From assembly GCF_003002915.1 (NCBI RefSeq), contig NZ_PVTG01000001.1:124001-188000 (forward strand): a stretch of DNA of 64,000 nt. Reading direction: 5' to 3'. How positions within the stretch are numbered: position 1 is the stretch's first letter; the number at the start of each line of letters is the position of its first letter. Below are positions 16,982 to 26,395 of the stretch, piece by piece. Under the pieces are notes generated by a model that saw only the letters and a list, made by a program, of their open reading frames with translations, was not told the DNA's origin and did not search any database. This DNA is from Geodermatophilus tzadiensis (lineage in GTDB: Bacteria > Actinomycetota > Actinomycetes > Mycobacteriales > Geodermatophilaceae). Made by a program: the position numbers and the translations under genes.

Positions 16982-17757
16982 CCCCGGGCGAGGGCGTCGA
17001 CACGGGCCACCTCGTCGGCCGTCAGCGAGAAGTCGGCGATCGCCAGGTTGGCCCGGATCCGCTCCGGGGTCGCCGACTTCGGGATCACCACGACCCCGTG
17101 CTCGACGTGCCAGCGCAGCACCACCTGCGCCGGGGTCACGCCGTGGGCGTCGGCGACCTCGCGCAGCACGGGGTCGGCGAGGTCGGTGTTCTTGAACGGG
17201 CTGTAGCCCTCCAGCACCACCCCGCGCTCCCGGTGCCCGGCCTCGACGGCCGCGTCGTACCGCGAGGGCGCCCAGCTGACCTGGTTGACCTCCGGCGTCA
17301 CGCCGGTGGCCGCGGTGAGCCGGTCGACCTGCTCCAGGGAGTAGTTGCTGACGCCGACCGCGCGGGTCCGCCCGGCCTCGCGGGCGGCGACGAACCGCGC
17401 CCACAGGTCCTCCCCGGCGCCGCCGGGCGGCCAGTGCACCAGCCACAGGTCGACGGCGTCGACCCCCAGCGCGTCGAGCGAGGCGGCGAGCGTCTGCTCG
17501 GCCCGGCCGGCCTCGCGCGGCGGCAGCTTCGTCGTCAGGAAGACCTCGTCGCGGTCGACTCCCGAGTCGCGCAGCGCCCTGCCCACCTCGGCCTCGTTGC
17601 GGTACATCGTCGCGGTGTCCAGGTGCCGGTAGCCGGCGTCCAGGGCGGTCCGGACGGCGTCGTAGCAGGGCGGGCCGGTCATCTGCCAGGTGCCGAAGCC
17701 GAGCAGCGGCATGGCGCCGCCGGTGGGCAGGGACGCGGTGGGGAGGGGCGTGGTCAT
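16978..17757 (-). CDS. Aldo-keto reductase (2,5-diketo-D-gluconate reductase type)
   Basis: A 259-residue enzyme of the AKR5 type. [16 protein letters not shown] gives the catalytic Asp and Tyr, TTKLPP the Lys, and LVHWPP the His. [14 protein letters not shown] binds the NADPH phosphate. It differs clearly from the reductase at 15371. The natural substrate may be a ketogluconate, methylglyoxal or a small aldehyde. It is divergent from the cystathionine beta-synthase gene across 137 bases. Confidence 0.9.
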   Translation of the reverse strand: MTTPLPTASLPTGGAMPLLGFGTWQMTGPPCYDAVRTALDAGYRHLDTATMYRNEAEVGRALRDSGVDRDEVFLTTKLPPREAGRAEQTLAASLDALGVDAVDLWLVHWPPGGAGEDLWARFVAAREAGRTRAVGVSNYSLEQVDRLTAATGVTPEVNQVSWAPSRYDAAVEAGHRERGVVLEGYSPFKNTDLADPVLREVADAHGVTPAQVVLRWHVEHGVVVIPKSATPERIRANLAIADFSLTADEVARVDALARG

Positions 17758-17894
17758 GTCGGTGCCCTGCCCGGGTCCGCCGCGCGCGACACCGCCGCCG
17801 GCGGACGGACGGGGACAGGAACGGCCGGGGACCCGCGGCGGTGGTGGGATGGGGGCGGTGCGCCCGCCCCGGGCGCCGGTGCGAGGAGGTCCGC

Positions 17895-19280
17895 GTGCAG
17901 TACGCCGAGTCCGTCGTCGACCTGATCGGCGGCACCCCGCTGGTCCGGCTGTCGCGGGTCACCGCCGACCTCGGCCCGGACGCGCCGCTGGTGCTGGCCA
18001 AGGTCGAGTACCTCAACCCCGGCGGCTCGGTGAAGGACCGCATCGCCGTGCGCATGGTCGACGACGCCGAGGCCAGCGGTCAGTTGAAGCCGGGCGGCAC
18101 GATCGTGGAGCCGACCAGCGGCAACACCGGCATCGGCCTGGCGCTCGTGGCCCAGCAGCGCGGGTACCGGTGCGTGTTCGTCTGCCCCGACAAGGTCAGC
18201 CAGGACAAGATCAACGTGCTGCGGGCCTACGGCGCCGAGGTGCACGTCTGCCCCACCGCCGTCGACCCGGCCGACCCGCGGTCCTACTACTCGGTCTCCG
18301 ACCGGCTGGCCCGCGAACTCCCCGGCGGCTGGAAGCCCGACCAGTACGCCAACCCGGCCAACCCGCGCTCGCACTACGAGACCACCGGCCCGGAGATCTG
18401 GTCGCAGACCGGGGGCAAGGTGACCTGCTTCGTCACCGGCGTCGGCACCGGGGGCACGATCAGCGGCATCGGCCGCTACCTCAAGGAGGCCTCCGACGGC
18501 CGCGTGCGGGTGGTCGGCGTCGACCCGGAGGGCTCGGTCTACTCCGGCGGCACCGGCCGGCCCTACCTCGTCGAGGGCGTGGGCGAGGACTTCTGGCCGG
18601 ACGCCTACGACCGCGGCATCGCCGACGAGATCGTCCCGGTGTCGGACGCCGACTCCTTCCACATGACCCGGCGGCTGGCCCGCGAGGAGGGCCTGCTCGT
18701 CGGCGGGTCGTGCGGCATGGCCGTGGCCGGTGCGCTGCGGGCCGCCGAGCGGCTCGGTCCGGACGACGTCGTGGTGGTGCTGCTGCCCGACGGCGGCCGC
18801 GGCTACCTGAACAAGATCTTCAACGACCAGTGGATGGCCGACTACGGGTTCCTGGACGTGACGGGGACCGGTGAGACGGTCGGTGAGCTGCTGTCGGCCA
18901 AGGGCGGCGCCACCCCGGAGCTGGTGCACACCCACCCCAACGAGACCGTGCGCGACGCCATCGACATCCTGCGCGAGTACGGCGTCAGCCAGATGCCCGT
19001 CGTCAAGGCCGAGCCGCCGGTCACCGCGGGCGAGGTGGTCGGCTCCGTGGACGAGAAGGTGCTGCTCGACGCGCTGTTCGCCGGCCGGGCCTCGCTGGCC
19101 GACCGGGTGGAGAAGCACATGTCAGCGCCGCTGCCGATCATCGGATCCGGCGAGCCGGTCAGCGCCGCCGTCGCCGAGTTCGGCGACGCCGACGCGCTGG
19201 TCGTGCACGTCGACGGCAAGCCGGCCGGGGTGGTCACCCGCCAGGACGTCCTCGGCCACCTGGCGGGGGTGACCCGGTGA
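17895..19280 (+). CDS. cbs: Cystathionine beta-synthase
   Basis: A 461-residue PLP enzyme that condenses serine and homocysteine. The PLP lysine is in NPGGSVKDR, the phosphate loop is [11 protein letters not shown] with [10 protein letters not shown], and two CBS domains (about residues 340-460, [15 protein letters not shown] onward) form the regulatory tail. The GTG start has a GAGGAGGT site four bases upstream. It overlaps the next gene by four bases. Together they run transsulfuration in one direction or the other; the same gene pair is conserved in mycobacteria. Cysteine made here would feed mycothiol. Confidence 0.94.
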   Translation: MQYAESVVDLIGGTPLVRLSRVTADLGPDAPLVLAKVEYLNPGGSVKDRIAVRMVDDAEASGQLKPGGTIVEPTSGNTGIGLALVAQQRGYRCVFVCPDKVSQDKINVLRAYGAEVHVCPTAVDPADPRSYYSVSDRLARELPGGWKPDQYANPANPRSHYETTGPEIWSQTGGKVTCFVTGVGTGGTISGIGRYLKEASDGRVRVVGVDPEGSVYSGGTGRPYLVEGVGEDFWPDAYDRGIADEIVPVSDADSFHMTRRLAREEGLLVGGSCGMAVAGALRAAERLGPDDVVVVLLPDGGRGYLNKIFNDQWMADYGFLDVTGTGETVGELLSAKGGATPELVHTHPNETVRDAIDILREYGVSQMPVVKAEPPVTAGEVVGSVDEKVLLDALFAGRASLADRVEKHMSAPLPIIGSGEPVSAAVAEFGDADALVVHVDGKPAGVVTRQDVLGHLAGVTR

Positions 19281-20416
19281 CCGGCTTCGACACCCGGGCG
19301 ATCCACGCCGGCCAGGACCCCGACCCGGCCACCGGCGACGTCGTCGTCCCGCTGCACCTGGCCACCACGTTCAAGCAGGACGGCGTCGGGGGGCTGCGCG
19401 ACGGCTACGAGTACGCCCGGAGCGGCAACCCGACCCGCACGGCGCTGCAGGAGCTGCTCGCCTCGCTGGAGGAGGGCGTCGCGGGGCTGGCCTTCGCCTC
19501 CGGGCTGGCCGCCGAGGACACGCTGCTGCGCACCGTCTGCGAGCCCGGCAGCCACGTCGTCCTCGGCGGGGACGCCTACGGCGGCACCTTCCGGCTCATC
19601 TCGCGGGTGCTCTCCCGCTGGGGCGTCGAGCACACGCCCGTCGATCTCACCGACCCCGACGCGCTGCGCGCCGCCATCCGGCCGGGGAGCACGCGGGTGG
19701 TCTGGTGCGAGACCCCGACCAACCCGCTGCTCACCGTCGTCGACATCGCGCTCACCGCCGAGGTGGCCCACGAGACCGGCGCGCTGCTCGCCGTCGACAA
19801 CACCTTCGCCAGCCCCTACCTGCAGCGGCCGCTGACGCTCGGCGCCGACGTCGTCGTGCACTCCACGACGAAGTACCTGGGCGGGCACTCCGACGTCGTC
19901 GGCGGCGCCCTCGTCGTCCGCGACGCCGGCCTCGCCGAGCAGCTGGCCTACCACCAGAACGCGATGGGCGCGGTCTCCGGGCCGCTGTCGGACTGGCTGG
20001 TCGTGCGCGGCATCAAGACCCTCGGCGTGCGCATGGACCGCCACGGGGCCAACGCGGCCCGGATCGCCGAGTACCTGGCCGCGCACCCGGCCGTCTCACG
20101 GGTGCTCTACCCCGGCCTGCCCGACCACCCGGGGCACGACGTCGCGGCCGAGCAGATGTCCGGCTTCGGCGGGATGCTCTCGTTCCGGCTGGCCGCCGGC
20201 GAGGAGGCGGCGCTGCGGGTCTGCGAGCGGGCGCGGCTGTTCACGCTGGCCGAGTCGCTCGGCGGCGTGGAGTCGCTGATCGAGCACCCGCACCGGATGA
20301 CGCACGCCAGCGCGGCCGGGTCGCCGTTGGAGGTGCCGGCTGACCTGGTGCGGCTGTCGGTGGGCATCGAGGACGCCGACGACCTGCTCGCCGACCTGGA
20401 GCAGGCGCTCGCCTAG
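19277..20416 (+). CDS. metB: Cystathionine gamma-synthase / Cys-Met PLP enzyme
   Basis: A 379-residue gamma-family PLP enzyme. The PLP lysine lies in VVHSTTKYLGGHSDVVGG; EYARSGNPTRTALQELLASLE and the C-terminal LAESLGGVESLIEHPHRMTH are family signatures. It is most like MetB, which makes cystathionine from an activated homoserine and cysteine, but the same family includes cystathionine gamma-lyase, which would fit the coupled cbs gene just as well. GTG overlaps the cbs stop (GTGA). Confidence 0.9.
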   Translation: MTGFDTRAIHAGQDPDPATGDVVVPLHLATTFKQDGVGGLRDGYEYARSGNPTRTALQELLASLEEGVAGLAFASGLAAEDTLLRTVCEPGSHVVLGGDAYGGTFRLISRVLSRWGVEHTPVDLTDPDALRAAIRPGSTRVVWCETPTNPLLTVVDIALTAEVAHETGALLAVDNTFASPYLQRPLTLGADVVVHSTTKYLGGHSDVVGGALVVRDAGLAEQLAYHQNAMGAVSGPLSDWLVVRGIKTLGVRMDRHGANAARIAEYLAAHPAVSRVLYPGLPDHPGHDVAAEQMSGFGGMLSFRLAAGEEAALRVCERARLFTLAESLGGVESLIEHPHRMTHASAAGSPLEVPADLVRLSVGIEDADDLLADLEQALA

Positions 20417-20604
20417 GGCGCGTCCCGCAGCGAGAGCGCGCCGGTCGGGCACTGCTGCACGGCGTCCCGGACGGCGCCGTCGTCGGCGGGGTCCTCCTGC
20501 AGCAGCCGCACCGCGCCGTCGTCGTCGACCTCGAAGACGTCGGGCGCGAGCAGCTCGCACTGCCCGGACCCGACGCAGCGCTCCCGGTCGGCGCGGACCC
20601 GCAT
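20413..20604 (-). CDS. 3Fe-4S-type ferredoxin for P450
   Basis: A 63-residue ferredoxin. CVGSGQC (with Gly-Gln in place of the missing fourth ligand) and QQCPTGA give three cysteines for a [3Fe-4S] cluster, as in actinobacterial P450 redox partners. The ATG overlaps the stop of the P450 gene (ATGA), so the two are made together, and the ferredoxin should pass electrons to that P450. Confidence 0.92.
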   Translation of the reverse strand: MRVRADRERCVGSGQCELLAPDVFEVDDDGAVRLLQEDPADDGAVRDAVQQCPTGALSLRDAP

Positions 20605-21881
20605 CAGCGCACGCCGGTCAGCCGGGCCGGCAGGTGCTTGAGCCCGTTGACGAACGACGAGCGCAGCCGGTCGGGTGGGCCGGTCACCTCCAGGTCGGGC
20701 AGCTGGTCGAACAGCGCCCGGAAGGTCACCTGCAGCTCCCGGCGGGCCAGGTGGGCGCCCAGGCAGAAGTGCGGCCCCTTGGAGCCGAAGCCCACGTGCG
20801 GGTTGGGGTCGCGGCCGACGTCGAGACGCTGGGGGTCGGCGAAGACGGCCGGGTCGCGGTTGGCAGCGGCGTAGAACAGCAGGAACTTCTCGCCGGCCGC
20901 GAACCGGTGCCCGCCCACCTCGCCGTCCCGGGTGGCGGTGCGGCGCATCCAGGTGACCGGGCTGACCCAGCGCACGACCTCCTCGACCGCGGTGCGGTCC
21001 AGCGACGGGTCGGCGGCCCACCGCGCCCGCTCGTCCGGCCACTCCGACAGCGCCAGCAGGCCCTGGGAGATGGCGTTGCGGGTGGTCTCGTTGCCGGCCA
21101 CCAGCAGCAGGATGAAGAACGAGGCGATCTCCTGGGCGGAGAGCCGCTCGCCGTCGACCTCGGTGGTCACCAGCGCGGTGGTGAGGTCGTCGCGGGGGTC
21201 GGCGACCCGCTCGGCGGCGAGCCGCTCCATGAGCGCGGCCATCTCCATGCCGGCGGTGAGGAACGCGGTCAGCGGGTCGTCGTCCTCGATGAGGTCCGGG
21301 TCGCCGCCGGAGAGGATGACGTTGGACCGCGCGAGCACGCCGGGCCGGTCCTCCTCGGGCACGCCCATCATGTCGCAGATGACCCGCAGCGGGATCGGCG
21401 CGGCGAGGTCGGTGACCACGTCGAGCACCCCGCCGTTCGCCTCCGCCGTCGCCCGGGCGCGGGCCAGGACGTCGTCGACCACGAGGCGGACGGAGTCCAG
21501 CGTCCGCTCGAGCATCCGCGGGGTGAACGTCTTCGAGACGATGCGGCGGAGCCTGGCGTGCCGCGGGTCGTCCATGCTGATCAGCGAGCCGTAGAACTCG
21601 TGCAGCTCGGCCGGCACGTCCTGCATGGACACCGCGCCCCGGCCCGAGCAGAACAGCTCCGGCTGCGAGCTGATCGCCTCCAGGTCGGCGTAGCGGGTGA
21701 CCGCGTGGTAGCCCGGGCCGGCCGGGATGCCGGGCAGGTCGGGCTCGGCGAAGAAGGCGAACGGCCGCTCGGCGCGCAGCCGGTCCAGCGCCGCGTGCCG
21801 CTCCTGCGGCGGGCGGGCCCACCAGTCCCGGTCGGAGAGGTCGACGGTGGAGAGGTCGACGTCCTCGGGTGCGAGGGTCAC
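20604..21881 (-). CDS. Cytochrome P450
   Basis: A 425-residue soluble class I P450. The I-helix motif is LLLVAGNETTRNAI, the K-helix ExxR lies in EEVVRW, and the haem ligand Cys is in FGSKGPHFCLGAHLAR. SMDDPRHARLRRIVSKTF and related text resemble mycobacterial CYP124/125/142, which hydroxylate branched lipids or cholesterol side chains, so a terpenoid, sterol or fatty substrate is a fair guess only. GTG at 21881 has AGGAGG upstream. The ferredoxin gene overlaps downstream. Confidence 0.93.
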   Translation of the reverse strand: MTLAPEDVDLSTVDLSDRDWWARPPQERHAALDRLRAERPFAFFAEPDLPGIPAGPGYHAVTRYADLEAISSQPELFCSGRGAVSMQDVPAELHEFYGSLISMDDPRHARLRRIVSKTFTPRMLERTLDSVRLVVDDVLARARATAEANGGVLDVVTDLAAPIPLRVICDMMGVPEEDRPGVLARSNVILSGGDPDLIEDDDPLTAFLTAGMEMAALMERLAAERVADPRDDLTTALVTTEVDGERLSAQEIASFFILLLVAGNETTRNAISQGLLALSEWPDERARWAADPSLDRTAVEEVVRWVSPVTWMRRTATRDGEVGGHRFAAGEKFLLFYAAANRDPAVFADPQRLDVGRDPNPHVGFGSKGPHFCLGAHLARRELQVTFRALFDQLPDLEVTGPPDRLRSSFVNGLKHLPARLTGVR

Positions 21882-22001
21882 GGGCAGGCCTCCTGGGGAG
21901 CGGGCGCTGGGATGGTCAGGCCACGCTAGAGACCACGCCCTGTGACCGGCAACACACCACGTCGTCAACACCCCGGACCGAGCGGGCGACGCGCCCGCTC
22001 G

Positions 22002-22289
22002 TCAGGAGGTGGCGTCGACCAGGTCGCCGTACTCGGGGTGGCGCTCGATCCAGCCGCGCACGAAGGAGCAGCGCGGCACGACCCGGCCGCCCTTCTGCCG
22101 GACGTCGTCGAGGGCGCCGCGGACGAGCGTGCCGCCCAGGCCCGAGCCCTCGGCGTCGGGATCGATCTCGGTGTGCGTGAACACCACCTGCTCGCCGTGG
22201 CGCTGGTAGGCGGCCAGGCCCAGCAGGCGGTCGCCGTCGCGGATCTCGTAGCGCTCGGCGTCGGGGGCGTCGTGGACGGTCGGCTCCAT
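22002..22289 (-). CDS. Small GNAT-related acetyltransferase (YjdJ type)
   Basis: A 95-residue one-domain protein. YEIRDGDRLLGLAAYQ and TEIDPDAEGSGLGGTLVRGALDDVR, where the acetyl-CoA loop QxxGxG/A is replaced by EGSGLGG, then VVPRCSFVRGWIERHPEY, mark the short GCN5-related family. The substrate is unknown. It follows the histidine kinase gene by 44 bases on the same strand and may belong to that operon. The ribosome site is weak. Confidence 0.82.
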   Translation of the reverse strand: MEPTVHDAPDAERYEIRDGDRLLGLAAYQRHGEQVVFTHTEIDPDAEGSGLGGTLVRGALDDVRQKGGRVVPRCSFVRGWIERHPEYGDLVDATS

Positions 22290-22333
22290 GCCGGGAGCCA
22301 ACCGCCCGGCGGCCGGGACTGTTCCGCGCCCGG

Positions 22334-23737
22334 TCACGGCCGTGCCGGGTCGTGCTGCCGCGGCAGCCACACGCGCAGGACCGTCTCCCCCGGCCGCACG
22401 TCGATGGTGATCTCCCCCCGGTGCCGGCCGCTGACGATGCGGCGGGAGATGTCCAGGCCCAGCCCGGTGCCCTGGCCCACGCCCTTGGTGGTGAAGAAGG
22501 GCTCGAAGGCGCGGTCCCTGGCCTGCGGGGACGCCCAGGTCCCGGTGTCGCCGACCTCGACGAGGACGCCGTCCCGCTCGGCCCGGGTGCTCAGCCGCAG
22601 CGTGCCGGTCTCCCCCATGGCGTCGAGGGCGTTGACGACGAGGTTGGTCCACACCTGGTTGAGCTCGCCGGCGATGGCCTCGATGCGGGGGACGTCCGGG
22701 GCGTAGTCGCGCCGCACCTCGACCCCCGGCGGGATGCGGTGCTTGAGCACCACCAGCGTGCTCTCCAGGCCCTCGGTGACCACCGTCTGCTGGAGCGCCG
22801 CGCGGTCGAGCTGCGAGTAGGACTTCACCGCACCGACCAGGTCGGAGACGCGGTGGGTGGACTCCTTCACCTCGGCGAGCAGGGTGGTGACGCCCAGGGT
22901 GTCCACCAGCCACGACAGCCCGGCGTCGAGCGCGCCGCCGAGGTCGGCGGCGGCCCGCTGGCACCAGTCGACGTCCACGCCGGCCGCCGCCAGCGCCGGG
23001 GCGAGCACCCACTCCCGCTCGACGCCGTGGTCGGCCAGCCAGTCCGACAGGGCCTCCTCCCGGTCGGCCAGCGCCAACGGGTCGGACTCCCCGCCCTCCT
23101 GTCCCCCGGCGAGCTCGCGGCGCAGCGCGTCGAGCCGGACCAGCTGCCCGGCCGAGATCGAGCTCGACGCGAGGCGGCCGACGGTCGACACCAGGCGGTC
23201 GCAGGCCTCGCCCAGCGCGTCGACCGCGCGGGTGGCCGCCGCCGCCGGGTTGTTCAGCTCGTGGGCCAGTCCGGCCGCCAGGGTGCCCAGCGCGACCAGG
23301 GCCTCCCGCTGGCGGGCGGCGGACTCGACGGTGCGGGCGGTGCGGAACACGCCCTGGATGAGGTGGGCCCCGAACGGGTTCCAGTCGTTGGTCCAGGCCT
23401 TGAGGGCCTCCGCCGGGACCCGGAGCACCCGGCCCGCCGCAGCGGCCCGTCCGGTGGCCAGGTAGACCGCGGCGTCGTCCCAGGCCCGGAAGCCGCCGGC
23501 CCAGCGGCCCGGGGCGTCGAGCACGCCGAGCAGCATCTCCTCGTACCCGACGGTGCGCACCAGCTCCACCCGGCCGTCCAGGAGCACGAACCAGTCGTCC
23601 GCGGGGAGGTTCTGCTCCCACAGCTCGTCCCCCGGGGCGAAGGCCACCTCGACGCCGCGGGCGGCGAGGTCGGCCAGGTCGTCCTCGTCGACCTTGTCGA
23701 ACAGCGGGATCGCCCGCAGCTCCGCCGCGGTGATCAC
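22334..23737 (-). CDS. Cyclic-nucleotide-domain sensor histidine kinase
   Basis: A 467-residue cytosolic kinase. Residues 8-125 form a CRP-like cyclic-nucleotide-binding domain (FDKVDEDDLADLAARG, FAPGDELWEQ). A dimerisation helix holds the phospho-acceptor His159 in GLAHELNNPA. The ATPase domain shows the N box ELNQVWTNLVVNALDAM, the G1 box GDTGTW and the G2 box GVGQGTGLGLDISRR. No membrane segment is present. GTG overlaps the stop of the upstream receiver-reductase fusion (GTGA), which supplies the likely partner receiver. In the CRP-like domain the ligand could be a cyclic nucleotide or something else; the pocket residues were not resolved here. Confidence 0.9.
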   Translation of the reverse strand: MITAAELRAIPLFDKVDEDDLADLAARGVEVAFAPGDELWEQNLPADDWFVLLDGRVELVRTVGYEEMLLGVLDAPGRWAGGFRAWDDAAVYLATGRAAAAGRVLRVPAEALKAWTNDWNPFGAHLIQGVFRTARTVESAARQREALVALGTLAAGLAHELNNPAAAATRAVDALGEACDRLVSTVGRLASSSISAGQLVRLDALRRELAGGQEGGESDPLALADREEALSDWLADHGVEREWVLAPALAAAGVDVDWCQRAAADLGGALDAGLSWLVDTLGVTTLLAEVKESTHRVSDLVGAVKSYSQLDRAALQQTVVTEGLESTLVVLKHRIPPGVEVRRDYAPDVPRIEAIAGELNQVWTNLVVNALDAMGETGTLRLSTRAERDGVLVEVGDTGTWASPQARDRAFEPFFTTKGVGQGTGLGLDISRRIVSGRHRGEITIDVRPGETVLRVWLPRQHDPARP

Positions 23738-25401
23738 GTCGTGGCCAGGTACTGGTGCACGAGGTGGATGGCCATGGCGCCCTCGCCCACCGCGGAGGCG
23801 ACGCGCTTCATCGAGTCCAGCCGCACGTCACCGGCGGCGAAGACACCCGGGGTGCTGGTCTCCAGGGCGTAGGGGCTGCGGGCCAGCGGCCACGGCGTCG
23901 TGGCGGAGGACGCCAGCAGCTCGGGTCCGGTGAGGACGAAGCCCCGCGGGTCGCGCGCCACCCCCGGTCCCAGCCAGTCGGTCCGCGGGGAGGCGCCGAT
24001 GTAGACGAACAGCCAGGTCGCGGGCAGCTCCTCGGGAGCGGAACCCTGCTCGCAGAGCGTGATCGAGGCGAGGTGCCCGTCTCCGTGGGCGGCCACCACG
24101 GAGCTGCGGAGCCGGACCTCGATGCGGTCGTTGGCCCGGATCTGGGCGATCAGGTACATCGACATGGTGTCCTCGAGCCGCGCCCCGCGGACGACCATCA
24201 CCACCCGCCGGGCGTAGCGGGCGAAGTTCAGCGCCGCCTGGCCCGCCGAGTTGGCGCCGCCGACGACGTAGACGTCGTCGCCCTCGCACTGGACGGCCTC
24301 GCTCGCCGAGGACCCGTAGTAGACGCCGCGACCGGCGAGGTCGGCGAGGCCGGGACCCTCGAGGCGGCGGTAGGACACCCCGCTGGCCACGAGCACCGCC
24401 CGCGCCTCGACCTCCCCCGAGTCGCCGAAGCGCACCGCCCGCACCGGACCGCGGGCCTCGAGGGCCACGACGTCGCGGGCCAGCAGCATCTCGGCGCCGA
24501 AGCGGGCGGCCTGTGCGACCGCCCGGTGCGCGAGGTCCGCCCCGGACAGGCCCTTGGGGAACCCGAGGTAGTTCTGGATCGACGCACTCTGACCCGCCTG
24601 GCCCCCGGGTGCCTCCTTCTCCACCACGACGGCGCGCAGCCCCTCGGAGGCGGCGTACACCGCGGCGGCCAGCCCCGCGGGGCCACCGCCGACGATGCAC
24701 AGGTCGTACAGCGGCTGCTCGGCCTGGGTGCGCAGGCCGAGGGCGCCGGCGAGGTCGAGGGTGGAGGGGGCGCGCAGCGGCTGGCCGTCGGGCACCAGGA
24801 CGAGCGGCAGGTCGTCGGGGCCGGCGCCGGCGAGCTCCACAAGCCGCCCCGCCTCCTCGTCCCGGTCGATCTCGCGCCACTGGTAGGGCACGTGGTTGCG
24901 CGAGAGGAACGTCTTCACCTCGTGGCTGCGCTCCGACCAGCGGTGCCCCACCACCGTGACCTCCCCGGCGTCCGGCGGGTGGGCCTGGCGCCAGTCGCCG
25001 AGGAGGTCGTCGACCACGGGGTAGAGCCGCTCCGTGGGCGGGTCCCAGGGCTTGAGCAGGTAGTAGTCGAGCCCGACGTCGTTGATGGCCGCGATGGCCG
25101 CCTCCGTGTCGGCGTACGCCGTGAGCAGGAGGAACTTGGTGTCGGGGGTGATGTCCCGGGCACGGGCGAGCATCTCGACGCCGGTCATCTCCGGCATCCG
25201 CTGGTCGGTCGCGATGAGGGCGACCGGGCGCGCCCGCAGGGCCAGCTCGGCCAGCACCTCGAGGGCCTGGGCCCCCGACGTCGCCCGGATGACCCGGTAG
25301 TCCTGCCCGTACCGCGTCCGCAGGTCGCGCGAGATGGACGCCGCCACCCCGGGGTCGTCGTCGACGGTCAGGATGGTCGGCTTCGGCAAACGGGCCTCCA
25401 T
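23734..25401 (-). CDS. Fused response regulator / glutaredoxin-like / thioredoxin-reductase-like flavoprotein
   Basis: A 555-residue three-part protein. Residues 8-125 are a receiver domain with the acidic pocket VDDD, phospho-acceptor Asp66 in ATDQRMP, Thr94 and Lys117. Residues about 145-225 look like a glutaredoxin/thioredoxin fold (VTVVGHRWSERSHEV), but the CxxC is replaced by W-S-E-R. From about 232 follows an FAD/NAD reductase (CIVGGGPAGLAAAVYAA, VYVVGGANSAGQAA, GVFAAGDVR) that lacks the CxxC of thioredoxin reductase (SSASEAVQC instead). FAD binding is likely, but disulfide exchange by the normal route is not. It overlaps the kinase gene, so phosphorylation probably controls an FAD enzyme directly. 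Confidence 0.9.
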   Translation of the reverse strand: MEARLPKPTILTVDDDPGVAASISRDLRTRYGQDYRVIRATSGAQALEVLAELALRARPVALIATDQRMPEMTGVEMLARARDITPDTKFLLLTAYADTEAAIAAINDVGLDYYLLKPWDPPTERLYPVVDDLLGDWRQAHPPDAGEVTVVGHRWSERSHEVKTFLSRNHVPYQWREIDRDEEAGRLVELAGAGPDDLPLVLVPDGQPLRAPSTLDLAGALGLRTQAEQPLYDLCIVGGGPAGLAAAVYAASEGLRAVVVEKEAPGGQAGQSASIQNYLGFPKGLSGADLAHRAVAQAARFGAEMLLARDVVALEARGPVRAVRFGDSGEVEARAVLVASGVSYRRLEGPGLADLAGRGVYYGSSASEAVQCEGDDVYVVGGANSAGQAALNFARYARRVVMVVRGARLEDTMSMYLIAQIRANDRIEVRLRSSVVAAHGDGHLASITLCEQGSAPEELPATWLFVYIGASPRTDWLGPGVARDPRGFVLTGPELLASSATTPWPLARSPYALETSTPGVFAAGDVRLDSMKRVASAVGEGAMAIHLVHQYLATT

Positions 25402-25537
25402 GCGCCACAGCTCCGGCGGGAGCCCCGCCGCGAGAGGTGTGAGTGTGACGCGGACCGTAGTGGAGGAAGAGGCCGAAACGGGAGGTCAGACGGCCGCCGA
25501 CCAGCGGACGATCTGGAGCCGGTGCACCGGGGACACG

Positions 25538-25573
25538 ACGAGGGCCCCGGAGCATCTGCTCCGGGGCCCTCGT
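25538..25573 (-). terminator. Terminator of the first initiator tRNA gene
   Basis: A perfect 17-base inverted repeat (ACGAGGGCCCCGGAGCA and its complement) around two bases, six bases downstream of the tRNA 3' end on the minus strand. Confidence 0.8.
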
Positions 25574-25578
25574 GCCAG

Positions 25579-25652
25579 TAGCGGGGACAGGATTCGAACC
25601 TGTGACCTCTGGGTTATGAGCCCAGCGAGCTACCGAGCTGCTCCACCCCGCG
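25579..25652 (-). tRNA. Initiator tRNA-fMet (CAT anticodon), copy 1
   Basis: A 74-base cloverleaf: acceptor strand CGCGGGG against CCCCGCT, leaving the first pair unmatched (C1 against U72) as expected for an initiator, three G-C pairs below the anticodon loop (GGG / CCC around CTCATAA) and T-loop TTCGAAT. The CCA is not encoded. The second copy at 30424 differs only in one T-stem pair (ACAGG/CCTGT here, GCAGG/CCTGC there). Confidence 0.95.
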
Positions 25653-25664
25653 TCGGTAGGTGCC

Positions 25665-25670
25665 ACTGTA
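25665..25670 (-). promoter_or_regulatory. -10 box of initiator tRNA copy 1
   Basis: TACAGT on the minus strand, 12 bases before the mature 5' end; TATGGT occupies the same place before copy 2. Confidence 0.5.
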
Positions 25671-25795
25671 CACGTCCGCCGGAGACCCTGCCGCCGGCCC
25701 CGGGTGCGCGCGGTGCGGCGGCGGGGTAGGACGGCGGGAACAGGGGTGTGAGCAGCGCACCGGCCCGTCCGTCACGTCACGTCAGCGAGGACGCC

Positions 25796-26362
25796 ATGAC
25801 CGCGAACACCGGACAGCAGGACGTCGTCGACATCCTCACCACCGACCACCACGAGGTCCTCGAGCTCGTACAGCAGATCCCGGCCGCCGACCCCGCCCAG
25901 CGGCGGGACATGGCCGACACCGTCATCGCCGAGCTCATGCGGCACTCCGTGGCCGAGGAGATGTACGTCTACCCGGCGATGACGGACCACCTGCCCGACG
26001 GCGAGGCCGCCGTCCGCCACGACGTCGAGGAGCACCAGCAGCTCGTGGAGCGGATGAAGGAGCTGGAGAGCGTCGACTCGGCCGACCCGCGCTTCCTCGA
26101 GGTGCTCGGCCGGCTCGAGGCGGTGCTCCGCGACCACGTCTCCGACGAGGAGAACGAGCAGTTCCCCGCCCTGCGCGCCCGCCTCACCCGCGAGCAGCTC
26201 GTCGAGATCGGCGCGAAGGTGCAGACGGCGAAGCAGGCGGCGCCGACCCGCCCGCACCCCTCGGCCCCGCACAGCGAGCTGTTCCACAAGCTGGTCGGGC
26301 CCGGTGTGGGGATGGTCGACCGGCTGCGCGACTCGCTCACCGGCCGCACGAACGAGCGCTGA
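25796..26362 (+). CDS. Hemerythrin HHE-domain protein
   Basis: A 188-residue four-helix protein. Iron-site histidines and acids are visible in TTDHHEVLEL, MRHSVAEE, RHDVEEHQQL and LRDHVSDEENE, which fit a diiron HHE centre for oxygen, nitric oxide or iron handling. The last 50 residues (PTRPHPSAPHSELFHKLVGPGVGMVDRLRDSL) form a tail seen in actinobacterial members. The ATG has a GAGGA site five bases upstream. Function in this organism is not fixed; stress or iron sensing is likely. Confidence 0.88.
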   Translation: MTANTGQQDVVDILTTDHHEVLELVQQIPAADPAQRRDMADTVIAELMRHSVAEEMYVYPAMTDHLPDGEAAVRHDVEEHQQLVERMKELESVDSADPRFLEVLGRLEAVLRDHVSDEENEQFPALRARLTREQLVEIGAKVQTAKQAAPTRPHPSAPHSELFHKLVGPGVGMVDRLRDSLTGRTNER

Positions 26363-26395
26363 GGCCGCGACTTCCAGCGGGCTGGGGGTCCGGCC

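Noticed and set aside
25538-25573. Integration site (att) at the tRNA 3' end
   Set aside because: The palindrome is a normal terminator, unlike the one at the second tRNA copy, and no integrase gene is present.
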